Of a stretch of 64,000 bases of DNA, positions 12,986 through 23,855 are shown piece after piece (the first letter of the stretch is position 1; each line of letters begins with the position of its first letter). Location: NCBI GenBank assembly GCA_015499995.1, contig JADNRV010000079.1, positions 183,614-247,613 of the forward strand, read 5' to 3'. Position numbers and translations under genes: made by a program. The DNA is from Flammula alnicola. Lineage: Eukaryota; Basidiomycota; Agaricomycetes; Agaricales; Strophariaceae. The notes under the pieces are model-generated. The model saw only the letters and a list, made by a program, of their open reading frames with translations. It did no database searches and was not told where the DNA came from.

Positions 12986-15387
12986 TCATCCTTGTGGACT
13001 GTAGACCAAGAGAGGAAAGTGAGGAACGAAAGGTATTTTGCTGAGCTCCAGTACCGCTGCGAACATTTCTCGATCATCCGAGTCCATCGTGAGCAGAAAC
13101 TGCTCATATGCTGGATCGAAGCCAGAAGATGCTTCAGGGAAAGGACTTTCCGTGACATTACATACCGTATCGGGCTCTGGAAGAGTGCCGTCGAGGAAAT
13201 ATTTCCGGATATTTTGCTGAGTGCAGAGAGACGGCCCCGAAACAGAACAATGCTGCCAAGGCGGTTGCATGAATATGACAAAGTCTGGTTCTGTCGAAAA
13301 AAATGCTCACTCCTGCAGAGTCCTGTGTAAGGACGACAGACCCGTTGAAACCTCGAGACATCTTATGTGCCCTGTTGGTAATACAATTCCAATATTAAAT
13401 ACGCATGACTGTAAAAGAGAAACGCTCACCCCCACAAAGGCGTCACAGGGTCTACAAATATTCCCATTAATATGTTAAAAGGATGAGAGGGTAAGGAAAC
13501 CTCACCTGCCGTATTTCCTATCAACAAAATAGGATGACTGGTATTTGCCTCAAAAGGACCTATGTGGTTGCAATTCGTCACCTGTGCAGAATTCCGTAAC
13601 TTCTCAAATGAAAAGTACCTTGGAAATTAATCTTCGGAAATTTCGGCCAGCCTCTGTCACGTTTCAGTGCGCGAAAAAAGGAAGAGCAAGTAATCATACT
13701 GGCAAGCTATCAAACCAGTGGACCACATGTCGCCAAACTCCGGCGAAGCCTTCCCCATCGTTTCAAAGTACTTTTCAGTCCACTCTAAATTGTTAGGGAT
13801 CTCATGATTATCGTTACATATGATAGCAGTCGAAGCATCGCGGTGAACGTCGAACATGTGCTCTGATGGATCGCATGAGCATTGGAAAGGCGGATCACTG
13901 AGGCGCTCGAATATCGGGGTTCCATTTCCAGCAGCAAGCTCGGCGAGACCTCGAGCGAGAAGTGGGAACAGAGCGTAAGGAGAGTAGAGCGCGGTGAAAA
14001 CCACCGTGCGCAGTCCACTGTAGTCCAGCAGACCGTACGTCGATCTCGACTTGATTGGAAGGGGACTGGAGCGCACGGAATCATATAACCTGGTGAGATT
14101 TTGACGAATGTCTTTTGGAGTGGGAGCCCAGAAGTCGCAGCCGTCAGGGCCTGCTTCAGCACATCCAATAAAGAAGCTTTCGAGGGCTTTACCCGCGTCC
14201 ACTAGGTTGTTGGACCATTTGGCTGTCAATTTCAATTTTTGAGTTAGTAGATGAAAAGAACCAGAAGAAACGACCCACTTCCGAAATACTCATCGGCGTC
14301 AACAACACCATCAATGATGAGGCGCTCGATTTGTCCTAGCAAGAGGAGCGTTCAAAAGAGCTGCAGCAAGTCATGAAAATATCGTCTTACGGGAAATAGG
14401 GAAGCGAAAGTGGCTCCCAAAACGGTGCCATAACTGCTCTCATTAGCGCCTGGTGTCCATTTGCCGTTAAATTCGAGACTCACGAAAAGCCCCAGTACTG
14501 CAGCTTATACCGCCCATGCGCCTCAACGATGCTGAGCATATCACGAGCAGTCTGATCTGTGTTAAGATATCTAAGCGCTCCTTCGTCGCTCTCAGCCGCA
14601 AGCTTCCGACTACGCGCGCACGAGCCCATGTTCGAGCGACACCCTCAGCGGAATCGTTTGCAACACTTGATCCTTGCCCCATATCGCACGCTCGACGTCC
14701 GTCTTGAAAAACGATGCGCGGGGGTGGAACGCCCAATACCTGGAGATTAAATTTTGAACTGAGTGGGACAAAAGCAGAAACGAAAATGGGAATTTGACGT
14801 ACCACTCGGATCGAAGCCCACAATATCGAACTGAGGACCAATGATTGTGCTAAACAATCACCTCGGAGACCTTGGATGAAGTCGACCCCACTTCCTCCTG
14901 GTCCTCCAGGATTGAAGAGGATCGGCCCGCGATAAGAATCGGAATCCGGGGGGAAGATAGATGGCTTGCGAATGAGGGCAATTACGGCTTCAAGTTCGCC
15001 TAGCGGGTCTGAGTGGTTGAGGGGAACCTAATCGTTAACATAGATCATGATCATATGTATATGTTTTGCAATGCACTGAAAGGCTGGACTTACTATGAGA
15101 CGAGCACATTGACGTCCCTGAAAGCAATCGCGCCATTCGAGCTCTTTTCGTGGAGGAAGCTACGAATTGACAGAAATTGATAGAATCGTTGTAATTAGTA
15201 AGGTCGAACGGAAAGCAAGACAGTATCAGACCCTTTCCCAAGAGAATTCTGTGGCACGTTCCAACGGACTCGGATCCGGAACAAACCAAGAGTTAAGTTC
15301 CAGTGAACTGTAGACGAGTCCGAGTAACAGGTTGAGTCCAAGCAGGATGAAAAGACCAAAGAGACCGAAGAGTATTCGTCGAGACAT
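12986..15387 (-). CDS. TAP-like alpha/beta hydrolase, copy B, with four single-base frame breaks
   Basis: Tandem paralogue of copy A with the same domain order. An N-terminal membrane segment (ILFGLFGLFILLGLNLLLGL, ATG at 15387) is followed by FNPGGPGGSG, the split elbow FSYGTVLG (about 14440), DPVTPLWG, AGHCS and the end VPHFPLLVYSPQG. All catalytic residues are still encoded. Aligned to copy A, the reading frame breaks at 14856-14857, 14720-14724, 14657-14659 and 14604-14605; in each case one more base in a short run of the same base restores the paralogous protein. Either this copy is a young pseudogene or the assembly has shortened homopolymers. Because the decay is only of that kind and the catalytic residues survive, I favour an intact gene with base errors. 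The start could also lie at 15450, but MSRR places the membrane segment nearer the terminus, as in copy A. Confidence 0.7.
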
Positions 15388-15787
15388 GGTGGCTGAAGAT
15401 CGGATGGTTTGGCAGTGGGAACTCTTCAGTCCGTAGGACTCCCATGTCATGATGCCAATTTTACATCATACATATGCACGGTTGATGCAGTGTCTCCAGG
15501 CATCTTCAGCGGATTCTTGGAATAGTGGTGGCGCGCAGCTTCGAGATTTATGTCAGTGAAATTGGGGTGACAGACTCAGCGTAACCCATGGCGGTCATGA
15601 ACAGAAACCCTATTGTATGTAGCTGGCACGCATTTCCACAAACGGAACTCCGAACCAACACAACTCAAAATATCCTCCCTTAAACTTCTTCTATTTTCTT
15701 CTACTCCCAGGTCTTACCAAAATCAAAACGACGGAAAATGGTAAGCGTATATATCGTATCACCATCTAATATCAAAAGCGAGATCAT
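15388..15787. other. Intergenic region
   Basis: 400 bp between copy B of the hydrolase and the 3' end of the malate dehydrogenase gene. Nothing recognisable beyond the expected promoter of copy B and the downstream region of MDH. Confidence 0.5.
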
Positions 15788-17102
15788 CTAAGCGACGAAA
15801 GCCTTGCCCTTCTCAATGTTCTTCTTGAGGTCGGGCAGGCAGGCCTCAAGGAGCTTCTCTTCCTGAGCAGAAAGCTTGCCAAGACCGTGGATCTCCTTGA
15901 CACCCTCAGGCTGTAAGGAAGCAACAATGCAACTTTAGCGGCGTTAAGAAATAAGAGCAGCAAAAGACTTACGCCAAGCTCGACGTTCGAAGAGAAGAAC
16001 TCAATGCCCTTGTCTTGGAAGAGAGGGCTCTTGACGAAAGTGGGAGTAATAACGCCCTTCTCGCCGCTCAATCCCCGCAGGAGGGCGTTGGTGAATTTGG
16101 CACCGGCATAAGCCATGGAGAGGGTGGCGCTTCCAGCTCCGTCCTTGGCCTTGACGACCTCATCACCACCGAACTGGATGCGGTGCACAAGCTTGTCGTA
16201 TACCTCGCCAGTAAGGTCCTTGCCGTAAGGAGATTGCGACAGGAGAGGGACGATGGTGGCACCGCTGTGTCCTCCAACAACGGTTACGCGGGTGTCGCTG
16301 GGCGACGCGCCCTTGACGCCAGCCAAGAAGCGGGCAGCACGCACGACATCGAGGGTGGTAATACCGAAGAGGCGGCGGGGATCAAAGACACCGGCCTTCT
16401 CGAGGGTGGCGGCGACGATGGGCACGGTCGAGTTGACGGGGTTGGAGATGACGGCGATGTGTGCTTTGGGAGCAACACGAGCGATTGAGGCGGCAAGGTC
16501 GCGCACGATAGAGGCATTGGTCTAATGAGGGAAGAATAAAATGAGCTGGTCAATAATGTAGTTTCAGAAGAGTTGTACTAACGTTGAAAAGATCATCACG
16601 GGTCATCTAAAAAAGGGTCAGCGCCAAGGCATAGATAGAGATTAAGGTTGCTCAATTAAGACTTACACCAGGCTAAGGAATAGGAAATTAGTCAAATGTA
16701 GCACGGTTGGAATTCAAGTCATTGCGAACCTTTCTTGGGACACCAGCGGGGATAACAACAACATCGACACCCTCGAGAGCTTGGTCGAGCTGGTCAGCGG
16801 CATAACCATTCACCTACACGTCACCGAAATTGGTTCAATTTCGCTAAACCGCAAAACACGACAAAACGCACCTCGCTCGCAGTGTCGACGTGGCTAACAT
16901 CAGCAGCAACTCCCGGAGCACCACGGATATCGTACAGGCTCAACGATGTGACGAGGGGGTCACTTTTGAGGAGCAAAGATAGAGGTTGGCCAATTCCTCC
17001 TCCTGCTCCGAGAACTGCGACCTTGAAGTGGCTTGCTGCAGAAGCAGAGAAGAACCGCGACGAGGGTGCGGCCAAGACACGAACAGCTGAACGAGAAAGC
17101 AT
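15788..17102 (-). CDS. MDH1: Malate dehydrogenase, mitochondrial type
   Basis: Catalyses malate + NAD = oxaloacetate + NADH in the TCA cycle. The 338-residue protein fits the family. The N-terminus [20 protein letters not shown] is a classic mitochondrial presequence. The NAD-binding motif is [18 protein letters not shown], the substrate loop lies in [24 protein letters not shown] is conserved, and the active-site histidine is in [12 protein letters not shown]. Exons (minus): 17102-16872, 16813-16730, 16672-16667, 16606-16583, 16521-15973 and 15910-15788; all introns are phase 0 and GT-AG. Two exons are tiny (6 and 24 nt). An in-frame upstream ATG at 17162 exists but would bury the presequence, so 17102 is preferred. 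The gene is divergent from cyclin C. Confidence 0.97.
16667..16672 (-). other. MDH1: 6-nt microexon of the malate dehydrogenase gene
   Basis: CCTGGT between a TTAG acceptor and a GTAAGT donor encodes Pro-Gly. It is required to join VPRK to MTRDDLF and give the invariant substrate-loop sequence of the enzyme. Both flanking introns are phase 0. Confidence 0.85.
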
Positions 17103-18357
17103 GTTGTTCAAAAGATGTTTTAGAAAGGTAGTGGTGGTTGAAGAATAAGAAACAAATGGCAATGCCTGGGGAAACTCGCACCGGCGTGTTCCCGCGCAAG
17201 GTCACGGGTTTCTCCCCGTCGGGTGACTTCGGAGTCCGGACAAGAACCGGATGACTTCAGATGACTTCATTATCGTATCGCGAATTGTAGCAAAGGGGAC
17301 ACCTAAAGACTACAAATTCAGGGGTGCTTCAGGTTATTTTTAAGGAGATTGGTATAATCCGAGTACATAGGCAAAGAGTACAGTGGCCGGGAGAAACAGG
17401 TTAAATCTCCTGTTGAACGGTGTGCGGCGGCCGGCTTAAAATCGCAGAAATAAATGCGAGTACAATTAGAGGGCCCGTGCTTCAGAATTTTGGGCTGAAC
17501 AAGAGGCAAGAAATTAAAGAAATTTGTACTCAGAAAGAAGTGGCTTCTGATATAATTTTCAAGAGTGGCATGAATGAGCTGGACATGTTATGTAAAAAGA
17601 AATACTAAGCTAGTACCAACTGCGAGTGCGTTTCTGCAGAAATAGTCTTATGTTTCGCTGGTTGAAGCACAGCGAAGAATTACTATTTTCGCCTCTTTGG
17701 GCGCCTAAATTAATTATGCCTCGGCGTCCTTCCCGTTCCCCGAAAAAATAAACTTCGCAATTATATTAATCTTCAAGTGTACATTCTAGGACATTTGGGG
17801 GTTCGCGCGAAACGCCAGCGGAAAAGAGGCATAATACATGCTCATTGCTACATTACTTCTCATCATTGGCAAGACACTCTGAGCAGTGGCAGTGAGCACA
17901 GTACTCCGGAAAAATTGCTAGATTTCTATAGTATATAATCTCAATTCAAGAGACCTTTGAGAGTTATCCATCCAGCTTGACAGCGAGAATTTAGAAAGAC
18001 AGGTTCCTCTCCCCGATTTATAGGATTAGAATTAGAATGAATTTTGGCTGACTACATTACATAAGTAATTCAGGTATTAACTATGCTACCTCGCCAGCGC
18101 ATCGTAGTAAGTAGGGTAGATAAATCAAACATAAGAGATTTGGAGACGGGGAGGAGGAGATAATATGAGAGAGATGGTTAGGTAGAGCAATACTAATAGT
18201 TTTGGACGAGGGCGAGGAAGAAAATGGAGAAAAAGCCTGAGCGCCAGGGTTTCAAACTCCGATATGAGAGGCTTCAGCTGAGAGTGTGAGCCCCCTCCTG
18301 ACTGTTACTACTTCTCTATCTCCTCCACATCCTCTCTCCTTGCATTGGAACACAAAG
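17103..18357. other. Divergent intergenic region between MDH and cyclin C
   Basis: 1.25 kb, AT-rich, without a supported gene. It holds both promoters and, at about 18025-18095, a fragment of a dispersed repeat that also forms the end of the element at 47.8-48.8 kb. A pyrimidine-rich stretch lies just before the cyclin C start. Confidence 0.6.
18042..18076 (+). repeat. Solo end of the foldback/MITE-like repeat
   Basis: 35 bp identical to 48784-48818, preceded in both places by repeats of AGAATT/GAATTA and followed about 15 bp later by CCTCGCCAGC, the apparent outer terminus. No matching inverted end was found nearby, so this looks like a truncated copy. Confidence 0.7.
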
Positions 18358-19921
18358 ATGGCGACAGACTTTTGGGCAAGCTCGCATTAGTGAGGATAAA
18401 GGAAAAATGTTCGTGTCAAGCCCTTTGCTCATTCAAAACACAGTAAAAGATGGATCGTTGACCGAGCTACTTTAAATCAGGCAAGATGCGAAGACATCCA
18501 GTTCGTTGAAGACCCAGAATACTTGGATTATCTATCTATATACTTTGCGAATGGTATGTGCTCTGTTTTTATTTTATTTTATTATTTTACCATGGTTGGC
18601 GCTGGCGATTTCGCAGTGATCACGAAACTCGGAAAGAAACTGCAATTTCGTCAGAGGATAATAGCCACAGCAACGGTTTTCTTTCGCAGATTCTATCTCA
18701 AGAACTCCTACTGCGCGACCGACCCGTTCACAGTTATAGCAGCCTGCTGTTATCTCGCTGCCAAAGCCGAAGAGTCCCCCGTTCACATCAAAGTCATTGT
18801 TGCAGAGTCACGATCGTTGTTCAGCCGTATGTCTCATGTTTTCGCTACCATTAACACTCACAACCCTCTTGTCGTAGAGGAACACTATGGCGTGAAAGCC
18901 TTCTCCTCGGATAATGCGAAGATAGCAGAGATGGAATTTTACTTGGTCGACGACCTCGAATGCGATTTGGTCGTTTTCCATCCCTATCGAACCTTGCTCT
19001 CGCTATGTAAAAAGGAAGCTTCCAGCAGCAGCTCTTCGTCAAACTCAGAGGAAGGAGAGACGGAGGATCTTGGGGTGGGAATAGGTACGGACGATGGGTC
19101 AAGGTACTGGGGAACAGGAGAAGGTCAGCTCGAGTTTACACCTGCTGCCTTGCAAACTGCATGGTACGTAGTTTTTATTAGTGGTCCTCTGGTTGGCTCT
19201 GATCTGGCTTTTTAGGTCCATCATAAACGATACCTATCGATCACAATTATGCCTCCTTTATCCGCCGCATCTCATCGCCATTGCAGCTATATACCTCACT
19301 TTCATCCTCCACCCTCCCACGCGGCCCGAGAACTCGCAATCTACGGAGCAAGAAAGCACAGAGGCTGCTCCCGAGCAGCCAGCCCCCACCCGCCAACCCC
19401 GACGCTCATCGCGCCAGGCCAATCACGCACCAGCCGCTACAACACAAGCGTCCTTGCCGAAGAAACCACAAGACCCAATCACGTTCCTCTCAGAGCTCAA
19501 CGTATCCCTGCCGATGGTAGCCACCATAGCTCAGGAAATTATCTCGCTATACACGCTGTGGGACCAGTACAAGGAGGACGTATCGCCAGACACATCCAAG
19601 CTAGTGCGGGAGCTGACCAACTCGCCGATGCCTAGCGGGGCGAGCCCGGCGAAGCGCACAGCGAGTCGGAGCGACAGCGTCAGCATGCATCGGGCGGGCG
19701 GGAGCGGGGCGGGGACACCCGGGACGGAGGCGCGGGACGATGCGAACATGGAGACGGCGTCCGTGTCGGCGGAGGGCAATTACATCACCCCCGCGTTTTT
19801 GTCGTCCGTGTTGCTGCGCATGCGCGAGGCGAGGTTGATGGATATCGTGCCCTCAACGTCTAGTGCGGGTCGGCCTGTTGCGGTGAACAAGAGACTGGAG
19901 AGGACTCAGGCGGCCGGGTAA
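18358..19921 (+). CDS. SSN8: Cyclin C, Mediator CDK8-module cyclin (Ssn8/Srb11 type)
   Basis: 447 residues from exons 18358-18389, 18444-18553, 18617-18826, 18878-19163 and 19216-19921. The protein starts MATDFWASSHYKRWIVDR, followed by the cyclin box with KLQFRQRIIATATVFFRRFY and AACCYLAAKAEESP, and the second cyclin fold with EMEFYLVDDLECDLVVFHPY and SIINDTYRSQLCLLYPPHLI. Cyclin C pairs with Cdk8/Ssn3 in the Mediator kinase module and modulates RNA polymerase II transcription. An insertion of Ser/Glu-rich sequence after LLSLCKKE (about 40 residues) and a long low-complexity segment (QPAPTRQPRRSSRQ) make it longer than the ~300 residues typical of the family. The stop at 19919-19921 overlaps a possible donor (GGGTAAGC), so a further small exon is possible. 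Confidence 0.93.
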
Positions 19922-20847
19922 GCTATTCTTGCATTTTTTTGGTGTATTCTGTTCTTTCTTTGTCAGATTATTGTTTCCGAAATATTTTCTTTCTTCTCGA
20001 CTGAAAGTATCAGAATTCAAGGAACTGCCAGGTTGATGCGTGTTCTGAAATTAGCAAATACATCCCACCCGTAGGTGTTCACTAAATGCATATAAGTAAC
20101 TTTCAGGTGTTTATTTCAAGGTTGAACAAGACGGCTTATTCCCTTGATATCATCATGATTTCACCGTTCTCTCGCCATCGCCCCTTAGCTTTTTGATCAA
20201 ACACTGTTCTCATACTCTGCATCCGATGTTTAATGAAGCCAAGTGGAGCCAGGAGGCTTATGGCTGTGTCAAGGACTGCCAGGGTTTGTGGGTCCGCCGG
20301 CTGTGCAAGCACCGCAAGCCCAGTGCACACTGCAATGTGCATCTCCATCAGCAAATCCATCGCCCACCAAACCTCGTTTGTTTGTCCGCATAGCAATGAT
20401 CTCATTGAGTCTCACGAAACCATATCAGACGGCGTCGTTAACATTCAACAATATAGCCGAATGTTAACAATAGCGCGTGGATGGAACTCTTGCTGAAATG
20501 TCTGGGGAAAGCCGACGCGGATGTATGGGCCGGGCACTGCGGCTTTCAATGAAACTCCAGATGGCTGGATTGGTGATAAATAAACCGGCAGAGCAAAAGT
20601 GCCATGCGATCGATTTCCCCCTGACAGGTGCATTTTCGCTGGACGGTGCGTAATGATTCTATACTTTCCAGGCTATCCTGCGAACTGTTATTCTTTTTAC
20701 CTCTGTAGAAGACGCGCACCTTCCGCACACGAACCTCAGGACAATAACGACAAGTTACGACCTAACTTTAATCCCGGTAAGTCCCACCTAACAGCACACG
20801 CTTGTACTATTCTATAAGGACCACTGAGACACCTTTTGTCTAGCAAT
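19922..20847. other. Intergenic region upstream of F-box copy 1
   Basis: From about 20220 it belongs to the duplicated block and resembles 23470-23850. A minus-strand frame at 20136-20405 has a partial counterpart in the second copy, but its frame is not conserved between the copies and I do not call it a gene. Confidence 0.4.
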
Positions 20848-22390
20848 ATGATGACCTTCAGTGCAACTGGCTGCAGAGTTCCGCTCGATGTCGCCGAAGT
20901 CATTGTGCAAGAGCTCGCGAACGACAAGGACATGGCGTCGTTAAAAGCCTGCTCGCTCGTGTGCAGAGAATTCGTTGGAATATGTCGTCATCATATATTT
21001 TACGATATCCAGCTCGCAGACTCCTCCAAGTACCTCAACAGAACGCCGCCAGCTCGCCGATTCAAGAAGCTCTTGGACAGAAATCCATCAATAGCGGGCT
21101 ATGTCCGCAGCGTTGACTATGTCAACGGTTTCCACCCCAAGCGCGGCCCTCCAGTGTTGATGCACCTCAACCGCGTTCGCTCTTTTAAATTTGGTTTTAC
21201 GGACCATGATTTCTATGGAAGGGATCGACAAGACTGGGGAAGAATACCCTCTCCTCTGAGGTCCTCATTTTTCTCCTTCATTCAATCGAACAACATCGTC
21301 AAGCTTCACCTCCTCAGCATCTCGCGTTTGCCCATTACAATCTTTATGCACTTCCCTCGCCTTACGACTCTTACGTTATGCAATATTTCGGTGTTGGATA
21401 GCCTTCATACTCCCGACTTTCAGACACCAGAGACAAGTATGAAATTGGTCGTCCTCCGTGTACTGGAGGACTGCTTGGGAGCGATGCGGACGCTTCTCGC
21501 TGTTAGGAATTCGGCGAATAAACCACTGCTAGATCTCAAAGGCCTTGAAGAATTCACCATTGTAGTTGAAAACTATGGCATGGATGTGATCGAGCGAGTG
21601 ATCGCGCCTTCGGAAAAGCTCAGGTCATTGGGTCTGTCAGGTATGTCCTTCTCGTGACCATGCGTTGCTAGTGCCATATAGAAACGTCCTCCACTCTATT
21701 AGGTCTTTCTCCTGACATAGATTGCCGCGGGCATATAGCACAGAATCTTAGCGTCGGCTCCTTACGAACGCTGAAGAAGATCAGATTGTCCCCGATGCTC
21801 GAAGAGGTTCAGGGCGACCCATATGTCCATTTGACTGGAGAATTGAAGGACATCGCAGGAAAGAATGTCCTCGAAGAGCTGATCCTCCGCATCCAAATCG
21901 AGACGGACCATATGTGCACCACCGAAGCCTCGAAATGGTCCGAACTGGATCGTGTTCTTTCCCAACCTAGGGCATTCCCATTCCTTCGGCGCGTCGAGAT
22001 GTCGGTCACGACATACCAGTGCGCACGCGATTATACCGAGTTGCACGATAAGCTTGAGGATATTGGAAGGAATCTCTTCCCCGGGTTAAGGAGCAACAAG
22101 TCGGTGGAATTCTCATTCGAGATCATAGACGAGTGTGTTTGATGGGTTCATGATGTCGCCGTACTAGTAACTTGTCTGTCTGTTGTCTGGTAATATATTG
22201 TTCGTGCGGAAAATTCTTGGGTGATGCCTCTTTAAATTTAAAGGTTAACTTGCAGAGCGGAACTCGACGAAATTTATTCGGATTCAACTGGAGGCATTTT
22301 TATTATATTAATATTCTACGGCAGTCGCGAGCTGAAGAGAAGACAGGCCTCAACCAAGAGTCGCTTCCTTCATAAAACTGTTGAACGAAA
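20220..22390 (+). repeat. Tandem segmental duplication, unit 1
   Basis: About 2.2 kb, repeated at about 23470-25390. Similarity begins in the upstream region (AAGACTGCC and TTGTGGGTCCGC), is highest across the F-box gene, and continues past the stop to CTTCCTTCATAAAA (near 22365 and 25370). Confidence 0.85.
20848..22142 (+). CDS. F-box/LRR-like protein, tandem copy 1
   Basis: 410 residues from exons 20848-21640 and 21703-22142. The N-terminal ~45 residues look like a basidiomycete F-box: VPLDVAEVIVQELANDKD, then LKACSLVCREFVGICRHHIF. After it come irregular leucine-rich segments (LTTLTLCNISVLDS, LEELILRIQIE) as in fungal F-box proteins that recruit substrates to SCF ubiquitin ligases. The final ~30 residues are acidic and charged. 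The start is the first ATG of the frame (20848, with a second Met following). The intron position and phase are the same as in copy 2. Substrate unknown. Confidence 0.85.
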
Positions 22391-23855
22391 GGGTCATAGT
22401 ACTTAATAGTTGAGTAATAGTTATAACTTGTCACTAAATGCTGGGTGAAGCATTCGATAATTTCGATTGCACTGAGGAAAGTGTCAAGTACGAATTCATT
22501 CTTAAGAATGGGGCTCTCGTACACAGTCCAGTCGTTAAATTTTGCTTAAATTGGTTCATGTAGGTTAAAAATGCAATTTTTCGACCGTTCAAAAATTTGT
22601 TGTCATCTACTTAGCAACTACTTCCGATGTTCAAGCTTAGCACTCGTCGATGCTCATCGGCATCTACCTCTCTCTCTGCCCACTTTTCTTCCCAATCTCT
22701 CCCCAACGGTCTGAGCGGCACGTGGCCACGTACGAGTAACAGATTTCGTCAGCCTGCCTGAGGATGTTCGATAGTGCCCTTAACCGGGTTTTCTGACAGC
22801 ATTGACTTGTGTCGAGCTTTTCACGCATTTTTTTGCCGACTGAAATGACCGTTAGAGCGTTGGCCTCATCGAGATTCAACATCAAAATCATTCGCCAATG
22901 GCACCTGTCACCGTCGACGCCAGCTCCTTCGCGATCAATTGCGTCTCGAGCTATTCACGGAGGATGGGATTCTGGCTGTATGGAAACTGGGCTGAGGGAC
23001 GAATGATGACGACACAACAAGGTGTCGTCGTCAGGTGTCGTCGTCTACGTTTTCTTTTTTCTCACTCCCCCCCTTTTTTTCGTGCAGAATTCGAGTTCTC
23101 CGAGTCGGAGGGGCTTGCCCAGCATCTGCAGCATCTGAACTGTGGCGACGCACTGCGGGATTCAGTCCAACCCCGCACGTTGTCAACGCCGAGTCAAAGA
23201 GCTTCTCGACGGCACACCCACATCTAAACCTACCCTGGCCCTTCTCCCTCGCCACAAACACGAATCAGATCCTGAGATACCTCTGCTAGTTCGTGACCAT
23301 TGCCCACCGCTATATCACCGACGACGGTGCCGCAGCTCCCTCGCATCAAATGCGAATCGGAGCTGCTACGGTCTACCTCTTCCACAATCCGACCTCGCAC
23401 CAATGTACCCTCGCAAGTTGGCGCAATCATGTCGATTGACGTGTGCAGTGTATCTGCGAGGCTATTTTGCATCCGAGTGTTCAATGGAGCCAATTGGATG
23501 GAGGAAAATTTATGGCTGTCAAGACTGCCGGGGATTGTGGGTCCGCAGGCTGTGCATGTACTGCAAGCACATTCCATCAGCAAGCTCATCGCCCACTAAA
23601 CCTCCCTTCTTTGTTCACCAATGATTCATGATCCCTCTCTCGAAACAAATGTCGTTGTCGTTTCAAACTAGCCGAAGATTAATCCAGCCGCATTGATCTT
23701 TTTACTTTTGTATAAGATGCGCATCTTCCCCCACGAACCTCAATAACGCACGTTACAACCTCACTTTTTTTGTCTCGTTAATTCCGGTGAGTCCCACCTA
23801 ACTGCCCCCCCTTATACTACAAGGAGAACTAAGACGTCTTTTGTCTAGCAATCCG
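22143..23855. other. Spacer between duplicated F-box genes
   Basis: 1.7 kb. Unit 1 of the duplication ends at about 22390; the part from 22390 to about 23470 is unique and has only small open frames with no coherent splice path. Unit 2 starts at about 23470. Confidence 0.5.

Noticed and set aside
4418..15387. A CHAT protease and neighbouring hydrolases as one defence island
   Set aside because: The genes are adjacent, but I see no nucleic-acid effector, no shared promoter and no bacterial-type partner; adjacency alone is not evidence of a system.
16015..16525. Plus-strand frames opposite MDH
   Set aside because: They are antisense shadows of a well-supported malate dehydrogenase exon.
23142..23624. 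160-residue plus-strand frame before F-box copy 2
   Set aside because: The frame is not kept in the corresponding part of duplication unit 1 and has no recognisable motif.
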